Source of the DNA: Nemertoderma westbladi
Taxonomy: Eukaryota > Xenacoelomorpha > Nemertodermatida > Nemertodermatidae
Assembly: GCA_032718475.1 (NCBI GenBank)
Contig: JAUCBJ010007342.1
Coordinates: 28,948-92,947, forward strand
Direction of reading: 5' to 3'
DNA length: 64,000 nt
The notes below the pieces were generated by a model that saw only the letters and a program-made list of their open reading frames with translations, was not told the origin of the DNA and searched no databases. Numbering within the stretch: the first letter of the stretch is position 1; every line of letters begins with the position of its first letter. Of the stretch, positions 20,071 to 31,300 are shown one piece after another. The translations under genes and the position numbers were made by a program.

Positions 20071-21305
20071 CATTACCCTTGTAAAACACCTAGTACATAT
20101 TTGCACAATTGCACTACTTTTCAGATAACCATCGAACACATACAGTATATCAGATTAAAAAGAATGATAAATCTCACTGATCTCAGTAAAGAAATCATAC
20201 TACCTCGAATACCCAAATTACATGCTAGTTTGTGGAGGAGGTAATTTCGTGTAACACTGTCGAAAGCTGGTTAAAGCGGCGGGTTGAAAAGAATCAAAAC
20301 AATAAACGAGAGTTAAGAATTGTTTTGACTTTTCCGCGTAGCGAGCAGGTGTAGACGTTACGCTCACTGTCTTACACCGCGCCAGTAGTGGCGGGTCCGA
20401 AATCGCGCCAATAGGGGGTACCACCCTACTAAAAAATTAAAACAAAAAAATAAGACATGAAACACAGTTTCAAGCCATTCGATAATAAATTGTATTGCCC
20501 CGGGTTCTCTCCTTAAACCATGTTGATCTGATCCATATGTTTATGGTACAAGTTGACATTTTTTCTTCCAGGCCTGTTAAATTTTTTCTTCACTGATGTA
20601 AAAGCCTAAGGTTTTTCGCTGAAATCCGCATTTTAACACGCAGAGAGAATATAATATTTTTTAAGATAAGATTGCAATTGTGAATTTATTATTTACAAAA
20701 ATTGAGTTTACTTAGGACTGGGAAAAGGGATTGGTGTTTTGGGTGAATGAGTGGTTTAATATTGCTAGTGACCTGCCTAGAATGCCCGATAAGGAACCGA
20801 CCTTTTATTTCATAAAAAACAGTCAATTGGTAGCGGTTACGAAATTGAGTTTCTAGTTACAAATGTGAGAGTGCTGTACTAAATTGGAGTTCCTGATTAC
20901 ATATGTGTTTCTGGTTACAATTCAGTATTGTGGTTACAAATATGAGCACCCAGTTACAAATTAAACTGCCTAGTTCCAATTTAAAGTAAACAGTAATAAA
21001 TCCAAGCTCCATGTAACAAAATATGTAGGCCTAACATAAATAGATATAGAGAGTGGCTTTGCAGCAAGTTGTAGTAGTTTGACATATCGAATTTGCGTGG
21101 GCCTTAAAGTTGGAAATCAAAAAAATATATTATACAATTGAAAGTGCCGGGCTACCTTTATGTAATTGATGTTTTATTGAAATTGTAATTAATTAATTGT
21201 TATATGTTTTCTATAATTAATTATATTGGCTGAAGTCGTTTACTATATTTGTCATGCGGGAAACTTTATCATAACAATATTTATTAGCAAGTCGTTAGAC
21301 TTGAT
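20071..21305. other. Noncoding DNA with degenerate 24-bp repeat
   Basis: No gene is seen. Between about 20,840 and 20,985 a degenerate ~24-bp unit containing GTTACAAAT recurs about six times. A copy of the AAAACAATAAACGAGAGT motif is at 20,295-20,312. Confidence 0.55.
20295..20312. repeat. Recurrent AAAACAATAAAC motif, copy
   Basis: CAAAACAATAAACGAGAG. The same word in longer or varied form occurs near 12,391, 22,284 and 55,766 in otherwise unrelated contexts. Confidence 0.5.
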
Positions 21306-21307
21306 TA

Positions 21308-21795
21308 CTAGAGACGGGCCTAGCGGCCCGTGAAGCAAGTCGTAGGAGACAGTAAAAGCTTTTTGTTCTGTCTGATAATAAATTAGCGTGAGGGTAGTCC
21401 CGGTGGTGTACAATAAATTTTCTAGACAACTTCAAACTATAATTATTATGTTGTAATTAATCATCTAATGAATTATAAAAGCTGTTGTGATTATAGAAGA
21501 TAAGAGAGCAGTTAGCGAAATGATTATTTTATTCTATCGGATAGAGTAGTCAGAGTCTCAGAGAGGAGTCGAGGTGTCAATTGATTAATAATAATAACAG
21601 CAGTTGTCATGAATTCAATACAATCGCGCACAAGAAGTGATAAGACAAATTCGTTCTTATTTTTGTAATAAATAAAACAAGTTGAGATGTTTCAATGTAA
21701 ACCGCGATTAACAATTTACACTGTTCAATGTTAGCCGTATGGAGAATCATTATGAGGCTGAGTAAACATACAGCCTCCACAGTATTATTAATTCC
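21308..21795 (+). repeat. Left terminal inverted repeat
   Basis: Matches the reverse complement of 22,573-23,100. It includes its own small hairpin, GGGCC-TAGC-GGCCC, near the tip. Confidence 0.88.
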
Positions 21796-22160
21796 TGTAA
21801 GAAAAAAGCTACTGACTACTGCTACTGGCTATACTGACTACTGACTACAGACCTAGAGCAAAAACGGCGCTAACGATTTTGATGAAATTTTGCATGGACC
21901 ATGAAAATGGATTTCTAAGGGTACTTGTGAAATCGCGGTTTAAATTGAAACATCTCAACTTATTTTATTTCGAAAAGAAGCCCCAAAGCACGAAAATTGC
22001 CATAGGCGCATTGATAAAAACACCAGCTGGCACTCATGAAAAATGTATAGAGATATGGCCTGGTAATGCATTCAATAGGAAGGGCAACTAACATAGAAGT
22101 ACTTTCTCTGCCAAGTATTATCACTCGACTCTGCAACCCAGACAGTAAGCAAACCTTAAC

Positions 22161-22385
22161 GGGTGTAAACGCTACGCCGACAACCGACAGCCGACAACCA
22201 ACGCCGACAACCATTATTAAAGCTAATTAATGTTAATTATTAATTGAGGGAACGGAACAGGTTACAGTTTAAGGTTATTCTAACCAAAACAATAAACGAG
22301 AGTCACGAACTCAAGTTACATTTTCATTTTTGCTGTTGTCGGCAGTGGTTGTCGGCTGTTGGTTGTCGGCGTAGCGTTTACACCC
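22161..22385. repeat. Nested inverted repeat inside the DNA transposon
   Basis: 22,161-22,212 and 22,335-22,385 are inverted copies starting GGGTGTAAACGCTACGCCG and rich in CCGACAACC words. This may be a smaller MITE inserted in the larger one. No clear target duplication was seen. Confidence 0.7.
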
Positions 22386-22572
22386 AACATTAACTGGTTT
22401 AGCTGGCTATTACAGTCTCAGCTGAATAACTCTTCCCAATGTTAATTAATTGGCGTGCAAGCTAAATGACTGTTAGTTTCACAGTGTGTTGGCTACACAG
22501 TGTATTGTACTGTTGTACTATTGTATTGTATGATCTCATTGAATTATTGTTTTATTTTGAAATCTTTGTGCC

Positions 22573-23100
22573 AACATTAATACTGTGGAGGCTGTATGTG
22601 GAGGCTGTAAGGCTGAATTTTTACTCAGCCTCATAATGATTCTCCATAAAGGCTAACATTATTGTTTGAAATATAAAAATCTGTTATAATAATAATATAA
22701 TTGTTGTATTTAATTAATATCGAGGTTTACAGTGAACAGTGTAAATTGTTAATCGCGTTTTACATTGAAACATCACATCTTGTGCTCGAGTGTATTGAAT
22801 TCATGACAACTGCTGTTATTATTATTAATCAATTGACACCTCGACTCCTCTCTGAGACTCCGACTACTCTATCCGATAGAATAAAATAATCATTTCGCTA
22901 ACTGCTCTCTATCTTCTATAATCACAACAGCTTTTATAATTCATTAGATGATTACAACATAATAATTATAGTTTGAAGTTGTCTAGAAAATTTTTCGTAC
23001 ACCACCGGGACTACCCTCACACTAATTTATTATCAGACAGAACAAAAAGCTTTTACTGTCTCCTACGACTTGCTTCACGGGCAGCTAGGCCCGTCTCTAG
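22573..23100 (-). repeat. Right terminal inverted repeat
   Basis: Reverse complement of the left arm with point differences and a short insertion around 22,675-22,735. Confidence 0.88.
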
Positions 23101-23705
23101 TATATTATATGTCATGACAACTAGAGGCCGCCGCCGCCCACTTGTTTAGGAGAACTCTCTAGTGGATGCTACTTTTAAAATATCATGAATGATAACTGCA
23201 CATGTCGTCCCTTTGCCTACGCTTTACAATTGTACCACTTTTATGGTACCACTTACTAAACTGTAGGTTTACCAAGATATAAACATTAATCGACAGACTT
23301 ACTTCGCTAGCAATGTTATTTTTGATAGTATTTATCCATATTAAATGGTTCATTTTAATGTATATAAATTATTGTTCATATTTATTGAAAAATTATTAAA
23401 TATTTTAAAGGTACAGTAAATTAATTTGCAGTGAGTATTTATTTACTATAGATATTATATTATAATAGGGCAGTAAGTCATTTGGTGCCAAAATATTCCG
23501 CCTTTTTTCGTTGTTAAAGTAATCTCCACGGCAGGATAAATTTAATTAAATGCAAATAAATGCAAAATAAGTGTAAATTCATTTACAAATTACAAGTGTT
23601 GTAAAATGCATTAAATGCAGTGTAAATGTAAAATTTGCATTTATTTAATGCAAAACAGTATAAATTAATTGAGAACATCGGAGGGCAGGCCTTGTGGTAA
23701 TACAT
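23101..23705. other. AT-rich noncoding DNA with inverted octamer clusters
   Basis: No gene is seen. 23,541-23,565 holds TTAAATGCAAATAAATGCAA and 23,626-23,655 holds a near reverse complement (ATTTGCATTTATTTAATGCA), forming an inverted repeat next to satellite S2. Confidence 0.55.
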
Positions 23706-24850
23706 TACGCCCACCCCTACCCTTGGGTAGCAGATAGGAGTAACGCCCACCCCTACCCTCGGGTAGCAGATAGGAGTAGCGCCTAGCCCTACCCTCGGGT
23801 AGCAGATAGGAGTAACGCCCACCCCTACCCTCGGGTAGCAGATAGGAGTAGCGCCTAGCCCTACCCTCGGGTAGCAGATAGGAGTAGCGCCCACCCCTAC
23901 CCTCGGGTAGCAGATAGGAGTAGCGCCCACCCCTACCTTCGGGTAGCAGATAGGAGTAGCGCCCACCCCTACCTTCGGGTAGCAGATAGGAGTAGCGCCC
24001 ACCCCTACCCTCGGGTAGCAGATAGGAGTAGCGCCCACCCCTACCCTCGGGTAGCATATAGGAGTAGCGCCCACCCCTACCTTCGGGTAGCAGATAGGAG
24101 TAGCGCCCACCCCTACCCTCGGGTAGCATATAGGAGTAGCGCCCACCCCTACCCTCGGGTAGCAGATAGGAGTAGCGCCCAGCCTTACCCTCGGGTAGCA
24201 GATAGGAGTAGCGCCCATCCTTACCTTTGGGTAGCAGGTAGGAGGAGTAGCGCCCACCCCTACCTTCGGGTAGCAGATAGTAGTAGCGCCCATCCTTACC
24301 CTCGGGTAGCAGATAGGAGTAGCGCCCATCCTTACCCTCGGGTAGCAGATAGGAGTAGCGCCCATCCTTACCCTCGGGTAGCAGATAGGAGTAGCGCCCA
24401 TCCTTACCCTCGGGTAGCAGATAGGAGTAGCGCCCCCCCTTACCCTCGGGTAGCAGATAGGAGTAGCGCCCATCCTTACCCTCGGGTAGCAGATAGGAGT
24501 AGCGCCCATCCTTACCCTCGGGTAGCAGATAGGAGTAGCGCCCATCCTTACCCTCGGGTAGCAGATAGGAGTAGCGCCCATCCTTACCCTCGGGTAGCAG
24601 ATAGGAGTAACGCCAATCCCTACCTTCGGGTAGCAGATATGTGTAGCGCCCACCCCTACATTCGGGTAGCAGATAGGAGTAGCGCCCACCCCTACCTTCG
24701 GGTAGCAGATAGGAGTAGCGCCTACACCTTCGGGTAGCAGATAGGAGTAGCGCCCACCCCTACCCTCAGGTAGCAGATTGGAGTAGCGCCCACCCCTACC
24801 TTTGGGTAGCAGATAGGAGTAGCGCCTACCCCTACCTTCGGGTAGCAGAT
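23706..24850. repeat. S2 satellite, left block (36-bp unit)
   Basis: About 32 units of 36 bp. Each holds a hairpin CTACC-TTCG-GGTAG (or CTACC-CTCG-GGTAG) followed by CAGATAGGAGTAGCGCCCA. The unit length is a multiple of three and stop-free in several frames, which explains the long 12-residue-repeat reading frames; I do not regard these as genes. The block ends at the LINE poly(A). Confidence 0.96.
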
Positions 24851-25166
24851 ATTTTTTTTTTGATTGATGCGCTTGTTGGCGCCATCATCCGGACCAGCCG
24901 GCATTTAATTAGACTTCACTTTAGTAAAAACCAAAAATTACAGTATAGGTACACATCAAAATTGCACTAATAGCACATCAAACACGTTATTAATAATGCA
25001 TAACAAAACAGCATAATAAAATCATGGATCGTGATAAAAGTATAGTACAGTATTGTTATAGGATAACATTAGACACATACCAACATTATTAACAATCATC
25101 ATTAAATATATCACTACACACAGAACTCAATCGATATTTGTTGCAATGAGACATTAATGCTTCCAC
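24851..25166 (-). other. LINE 3' UTR and poly(A) tail
   Basis: Noncoding; ends on the minus strand with GGCGCCAACAAGCGCATC followed by AATCA and A10, abutting an S2 unit at GCAGATA. Confidence 0.75.
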
Positions 25167-27185
25167 CTAAAATTGAAAGTAGTTGTGGACCAGGCTTACT
25201 TTGTTAGCGAAGGTTAAACCATTTGTAGCATAACAGGCTCTCAGAAAGTTGTAGCTACCAAAGTCTGTGGTAGTTGCTGCACCTTCATCCATCCGTGATC
25301 TCAGTTCCTCATTGGAGTAGGTATAGTTTAGCATATTAAACATGGATGGAAGGCCTGATGTCTGTCTAGCAATCTCGTATGTGTGACTCAGCCCCATCTT
25401 CACGTTATTTGACGCAAGTGAATTCGTCATCAACAAGTACCGCAGATTCTGCTGGAGTGACTCCTTTGGACATCGAGATATCCGTCTAATCAATCCAATT
25501 GAGCGTTCTGACACAAGATTACTAAGTGAAGATGCTCCATACAGCAAGCATAGAGCTGAGTTTGACACACGATTATTACAGTACATGAGACCACGCATGA
25601 TTTTACGAAACTGTCCATTCAGCGATTCCACTTCAGTACCTGAAAGCATTCCAAAATTAAATTCTAGGCCATAAAGGATACCAGGCACAGCGACAGCATT
25701 CCATAGCCTGGCAATGCATTCCGCAGGAAATTGCCGTACTGTCCAACCCCTGGTGTGGAAGATCGCCCCCATTGACGATATCCTGCGTCGACATTCATTT
25801 AGAAGCTGGTATGGAGATTGGTAGAAAGTAAATCCAAGGAAAGATATTGACTTAGTGAACAGTACATTTGTACCAAGGATTGATAGCGTTCTGTCAGAGA
25901 GACTCTGCACTTTAGATGACCCATTTACCATTGTCCAGTGAGTTTTACTTATGGAGATAGAAAGTCCAATTTTCTTTAGCTCGGTATCCAGAAGTACCAT
26001 CATATTGTCGATGTCCCCACCGCATTCAGCAAATAAAATGATATCGTCGGCATAGTTGAGGATGGAGACACTGCGATTCATAATAATTCTACACCCCAGT
26101 CCAGAATTCTTAACAGCCTCAATTGCATCAGAAATATAAAAATTAAACAGGATCGGTGAAAGGATAGATCCTTGCTTAACTCCATTTCTTGGAGTGAAGC
26201 TATTGATGTCAACCTCCTCACCAAATTTGAAAAAGAAACGGCCACTAAGGTAATACTGCAGAAGGAGTCTACACACTGATGGATTTATAACACTGGATAA
26301 CTTCTCAAACAGAACTCTGAAGTCAACTGTGTCGAATGCTGAGTCAATATCTGTCTGGCACAAGTACACTGGAGCTCGGCTACTGTTAAAGTGGTTTATA
26401 ATCTCATATGCTAGACTGATAGAAGTGTCACACCCAATGCCTTTCTGGTACGCCATCGACAGCTCATGCGGTTTTATGACACTCCGAAGAAATTCTGAGA
26501 GGCAAATCGCTTCCAAGATCTTTGCAATAATATTGACCGTAGACACCGGACGATATGAGGATGGATGAAATCTATCTTTCCTGTGACCCTTATAGATACA
26601 TGTAATTATCGTCTCCCCAAGAAGTTGGGGACAATGACCTAGGCGCAACGATGTTCTAAAGATATTGTGGAGAACCCCTACAACAAGAGTTGGATTAAGA
26701 GCTAGTAGGTGCTCCACTACTAGTGATGCAGAGTCTGGCGACTTATTTTTGTTCAACGAGAGAATCGCAGTCCTTATGGTTTCTGATGAAATTTCGGGTA
26801 CAGTTGAGTTGTTACAGATGAGATCAAGTTTGCTTTTGATATCGGTATAAACCTGTTTATCTTTTTTCTGTAGCTGATTCTGAATATGAGCCCGCACGGA
26901 GTCCCTTGAGTTTGCAGGAACATTATTACCACCATCATCTTTCAGACGACCTTTTGTGTCCATAGTTCTCCAGAAGGATCTATCGTTGTTTAGGTTTTTG
27001 ACGAGGTGGCACTCTGCTAAGTTCCGAAACAATTTATTCTTCAGTCTCCGAGTAGCTTTCCGTGATGCCTTAATGTCCTTCAATAGAGGATCCTGTGGAT
27101 CAGACCCATTCCGGAGCCAAAGGTGGTGCAGTTTGGATGTTGTTTTAGAGTAGTCCTTCAACCTTTCATTGCGAATACGTAGATT
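25167..27185 (-). CDS. LINE ORF2, reverse transcriptase part
   Basis: Encodes the RT that copies the LINE RNA at a nicked target. Visible blocks: SSYRPVST (about residue 205), DIDSAFDTVD (about 270), NGVKQGSILSPILFNFY (about 330) and the catalytic YADDIILFAE (about 368), then thumb and C-terminal regions. It is in the same frame as the endonuclease part just upstream; the two are separated only by TGA at 27,188-27,186 and have no natural ATG between them. The two therefore look like one original ORF2 of about 1,050 residues. No RNase H domain is recognised. Confidence 0.85.
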   Translation of the reverse strand, partial: NLRIRNERLKDYSKTTSKLHHLWLRNGSDPQDPLLKDIKASRKATRRLKNKLFRNLAECHLVKNLNNDRSFWRTMDTKGRLKDDGGNNVPANSRDSVRAHIQNQLQKKDKQVYTDIKSKLDLICNNSTVPEISSETIRTAILSLNKNKSPDSASLVVEHLLALNPTLVVGVLHNIFRTSLRLGHCPQLLGETIITCIYKGHRKDRFHPSSYRPVSTVNIIAKILEAICLSEFLRSVIKPHELSMAYQKGIGCDTSISLAYEIINHFNSSRAPVYLCQTDIDSAFDTVDFRVLFEKLSSVINPSVCRLLLQYYLSGRFFFKFGEEVDINSFTPRNGVKQGSILSPILFNFYISDAIEAVKNSGLGCRIIMNRSVSILNYADDIILFAECGGDIDNMMVLLDTELKKIGLSISISKTHWTMVNGSSKVQSLSDRTLSILGTNVLFTKSISFLGFTFYQSPYQLLNECRRRISSMGAIFHTRGWTVRQFPAECIARLWNAVAVPGILYGLEFNFGMLSGTEVESLNGQFRKIMRGLMYCNNRVSNSALCLLYGASSLSNLVSERSIGLIRRISRCPKESLQQNLRYLLMTNSLASNNVKMGLSHTYEIARQTSGLPSMFNMLNYTYSNEELRSRMDEGAATTTDFGSYNFLRACYATNGLTFANKVSLVHNYFQF

Positions 27186-28337
27186 TCATGTTCTTTTCTG
27201 CATCTTCTTGTGAGGTATATTCTCAATGGCTGAACGGAAAATCGCTACAGAGACTTCCAGAGTGAAGGAGTCCAGGTCATTTTTTGACCATGAGTCTGAT
27301 GGGGGATAACATTCTAAGATTTTAGACATTTTCTGCTCGAAGGCATTATTATATACTAGTATCTGACTAGAGGTAGCTTTCCCCCAGTGAAATCGAGTTA
27401 ATTTACGAATATTTAAGCTTTCAGGTACGGTAGCACCACCAGGCAAGTCAAGTTCCATTGTAATTGCAAAATGATCTGAGAAGTTCATTTTATCTGGGGC
27501 TGAATTCACTGGATCCTCAAAGAGTACCTTACCTGAGAGTACCCGAAGCTGGTTAGTGCCAACAATATGGTCGATGTAAGATGTAGCTCCACTGGTATCA
27601 CAGTGGAAGGTAAATTGGGGACCACTGATACATGATTTCGTATCTAGACATGATGCATGTATGTTTTCTAAGAATTCTAAAAGGTTTCTTCCACGTTGAG
27701 TAGGCACTGTTCTACAGAATCGTGTGCAATTTGAACTACCAATATCAGCATTAAAATCACCCAGTACAATAGGCACTGCTGATGGATGTGCCACAATGGT
27801 ATCCTCGAGTCTTCCAATAAAATCAGTGTACTCTTCTTGGGGCTTAGAAGCATCAGGAGCATAAACACTAAGCATAAGAAGTTGTGACCCCATGAAGGAG
27901 GTTAGGGCACCAACAATGTCATCCTTGGAGCGTACCGGGCAGATATTTTTGAAAATTTTTGTATCAAGGATAAGAGCTACACCACCAACTCCTCTTTTCC
28001 TATTAGGATTGTTCATTTTTTCAGATACAGAAAATAGGCATCTAAAATTGCTGGACAGCCTTTTATTAAAAACTCCAGCCATCTCCTGGTGATCACACCA
28101 GTGTTCCTGTAGTGCTAGAATACAATTAGTACGTAGTAGTTCATCAACATAGGCAAGGTTTGTCGCAATTCCATGACAATTAAGAGTTGCGCAGTGTAAA
28201 GAGTTAGTATCGGTATCTTCTCGGCACACCAAATTCCCCTCCTGTACGACTTCCCCCCCTACATCTGGCAATGTGTCCTTGACGTCCATAAAAGGGCACC
28301 GTTTGTTCCATCTTGTCTGTTGCATCAGTAAAAGCAT
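27186..28337 (-). CDS. LINE ORF2, APE-like endonuclease part
   Basis: A 383-residue frame with the exonuclease-endonuclease-phosphatase fold that nicks target DNA. Catalytic motifs are visible in order: Asn in LNCHG (about 50), Glu in LQEHW (about 75), GDFNAD (about 192), YIDHI (about 252) and SDHFAI (about 287), all apparently intact. It overlaps the end of ORF1 by 134 nt in another frame, a common ORF1/ORF2 arrangement. It ends at an in-frame TGA, after which the RT continues in the same frame. Confidence 0.85.
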   Translation of the reverse strand: MLLLMQQTRWNKRCPFMDVKDTLPDVGGEVVQEGNLVCREDTDTNSLHCATLNCHGIATNLAYVDELLRTNCILALQEHWCDHQEMAGVFNKRLSSNFRCLFSVSEKMNNPNRKRGVGGVALILDTKIFKNICPVRSKDDIVGALTSFMGSQLLMLSVYAPDASKPQEEYTDFIGRLEDTIVAHPSAVPIVLGDFNADIGSSNCTRFCRTVPTQRGRNLLEFLENIHASCLDTKSCISGPQFTFHCDTSGATSYIDHIVGTNQLRVLSGKVLFEDPVNSAPDKMNFSDHFAITMELDLPGGATVPESLNIRKLTRFHWGKATSSQILVYNNAFEQKMSKILECYPPSDSWSKNDLDSFTLEVSVAIFRSAIENIPHKKMQKRT

Positions 28338-31300
28338 ACTGGCGGTATTCCCATTCTACACATACAAATCCTTGTGGCCAGAATCCTGTTGAGGTTAGAG
28401 CACTGGCATCATTTGCATTCACCACTAACTGCATGTTCTTATCCCTATTGTAGAACCTTGTAGAAATTTTTAGCACTTTAATTCCCACCTCGTTACAGTA
28501 TCCATCAATCAAACCCTCGGCACAGTCAGCCTTCATTCCAGTGAGATATAAGGTTTTAGTCTGAGCACACGTATCACCTTGATTTAACTGCCTTTTATTG
28601 TGATTGTATAATACTGGGTTAACCTTATCACTCTCACTACCTGGTCGTTTAAATCTGTGGCCTGATGTCATTGATGACCCAAAAGGATGTGAGATAGGTT
28701 TAGAGTCTTCCAAATCATCAGGTGTATGACTAAGGACCGTGAACCTATTGTCACAATTTACAGCCGGTCTACTGTTGTGTAGTCTTGTTTGGTGATGTAA
28801 CTCATCTCTGGGCCTATGTGACTGCCTGACCATATGAAAAGGCTTTTCTATATTACCTTCTATAACTCTGCTTTGTCTGACCTTATCACCATCAAGAATC
28901 TTTAGATCCCCATTGATACCAGGGCGAGATCTACCATGACCATGTGAAACTTGCATATTTCTGTTGAATGGACCTGTTGACACTGTTCTACTCTTACCCA
29001 TATTCATTTCAAGACTCTGTGTTTGGTTGCTAGTATGACTCTCTATCGGTTTCCCCCATGCATTGTGGGTTAGTTTTCCTGTGGGGTTTTGAACATCTAT
29101 GGGTTTGTCTGATACAATGTGCTGAACATGCTTCACATACTCATTATTACAATCGCCCCTCTCAGTTACAGTATGTCTTCCTTGTGAGACCCTCAACGGA
29201 TTACTCGCAACAGCACTATCACACATAACCGATCTTGTTATATGTCGTGTACGTCTCTCATTTTCAAGCTGATCCCTTAGATCTATATTTTCTTGCTCAA
29301 GAGACTTTACCCTTAGTTCCATTCCTGATAGTCTACTTTGTATGTGACCAATAAGTGCATGAATCTCCATGCTAGCAGGTGGTTGGGCAGGAAGGAATTC
29401 TCGCTTCAAACGTTTCTTACAGGCCGCTGTTAAGGTTCCATTTACACGTGATCTATGAAGCTCGAAAATGTCCTGTGCCAGTTGCGCTTCTGATGATCTA
29501 TGGTTCAAGTGAAAGGTAACTGTCTCCGAAGCACTCAGAGTTGGTTTGATCTCTGAGAAAAGGCAGATGCGTGCATTCATGAGTTCATTAAACTTCCTAT
29601 TACTTAACTTTGACACAGCATATTTACGGGGCAGTTGAAGAATCCTCTGTATACTTTGGCTGATTGGTGAGACCATTAGTTTGGAAGGCGAGATGTGTTT
29701 CGATTCGTCCCTTCCTTGACAATTGGGTATCAAAGAACCAACCAGTACATCAGTTGACTTCCTAGTATTTGACGTCGGTGGTTCAAATTCATCGGGGGCA
29801 TAGTATTTCACATTGTCCAGGCATTTAGAAATCCAATTTCTACATCTATCACTGTCAGTGTGAAAATGTGAAACTTTGGAGTTAGTGGCGATTGCGTTAG
29901 CAAAGAGGCAGACGTAAACTCCACAGTCATAAGAGTTCTCCTGTGTTGGGTACTTGTGACCGCTAGGGGTAGTTGTAACTTTCCATGCATGCTGTCTTTC
30001 CCGGTTTTCATATTTGTCTATTGCCGGCTCACTGGTGGTCAGGTTGTCCATTAGGTTTAATAACTCACAGATTTGGAAAGCTATTTTACCTGGCAGTGAT
30101 GCGGTTGATGAGATGGTGTATACAAGTCGCATCTTCAGATCAGCCACATGAAGAACAAAATGTTCTTTGTTATAACATTCTGGTATCAGTAAAAACTCAG
30201 GTCTGGCAGACATGTATTTGCCGAAATATGGAATGGCCATAAGTTGGATGGCGAATAAAGTATCGTATTTTTCCACTGCTAGTTTCTGACATAAATCACT
30301 TTGAACTGATGCCACATGTGGGAATTGCTTTCTAAGTAAGCCAAGAAAACTATCCACTACAGTGTCGCTCAGCCACTCTTTACATTCTAGGGTTTTCATA
30401 TCCTTTCGCTCAGGAAGGACGTTTGGTGGCTGATCATTGTTCAGTTGATTTAGGTATATGGTAATTTGTTCAAGATCAGCCATTTTGGGTTGTAAGTTTT
30501 TGTCAATTTTTTTGACAAAGTGTATATCTACATCATCCTCATTTTTATGAGCCCCAATTTTGTCCACGAAATGCACATCCGCTTCATCTACCTTAGTTTT
30601 ATTTTCACTATGTCTCTTAGTGTTATCGCTTTCATTGAAAGTATAAACAATATTTGTTTTACTAAAAGTTACCTTTTTTGTGAAAATTATGTCGTCTGTA
30701 CATGATGAAACTTTTGGTTTAAAAAAATGAGTTATCAGATTTTTAGGATTAGGCATATACTGGGTTCCCCAGTTCTTTATAGCTAGAGTATCTGTTTGCA
30801 AACCCGGAGGGTCCATGGAAGACATTGGCGAGCGCCCACTCGTAGAATGGGGATCCGCTGGTGATCCACTCGGAGGCGTGGTAACCGCTGGTGAACCACT
30901 CGGAGGTGGGGGAACCTCTGGCGAGCCACTCGTAGGCGGGAGATCCACTGGTGAACCACTCGGAGGCGTGGGAACCACTGGCGAACCACTCATAGGCGAG
31001 AGATCCGCTGGTGAACCACTCAGAGGCGTGGGAACCGCTGGCGAACCACACGTAGACGGCAGATCCGCTGGCGAACCACTCGTAGGCCGGAGATCCGCTG
31101 GCAAGCCACTCGGAGGCGTGGGAACCTCTGGTGAACCACTCATAGGTTGTGGAACCGCTGGCGACCCACTCGTAGGCGGGAGACCCGCTGACGAACCACT
31201 CAGTGGTGGGGGAACTGCTGGCGAAACACTCGTAGGCGGGAGATCCGCTGGCGAATCATTCGGAGGCGTTGGAACCTCTGGCGAACCACTCATAGGTTGT

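Larger units (their letters stand above)
21308..23100. mobile_element. Non-autonomous DNA transposon with ~490-bp TIRs
   Basis: The ends match as inverted repeats beginning CTAGAGACGGGCCTAGC and are flanked by TA on both sides (21,306-21,307 and 23,101-23,102), suggesting a TA target duplication as in Tc1/mariner-type elements. The arms run inward about 490 bp with small internal differences. No transposase frame is present. Inside lie a further inverted copy of one arm segment (21,926-21,971 versus 21,668-21,710) and a nested inverted repeat at 22,161-22,385. The superfamily is uncertain because TA duplications occur in several groups. Confidence 0.8.

Noticed and set aside
23583-24904. Open frames with 12-residue GATPICYPKVGV repeats (also 33,013-34,795 on both strands)
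   Set aside because: By-products of the 36-bp S2 unit, whose length is a multiple of three and which lacks stops in several frames of both strands.
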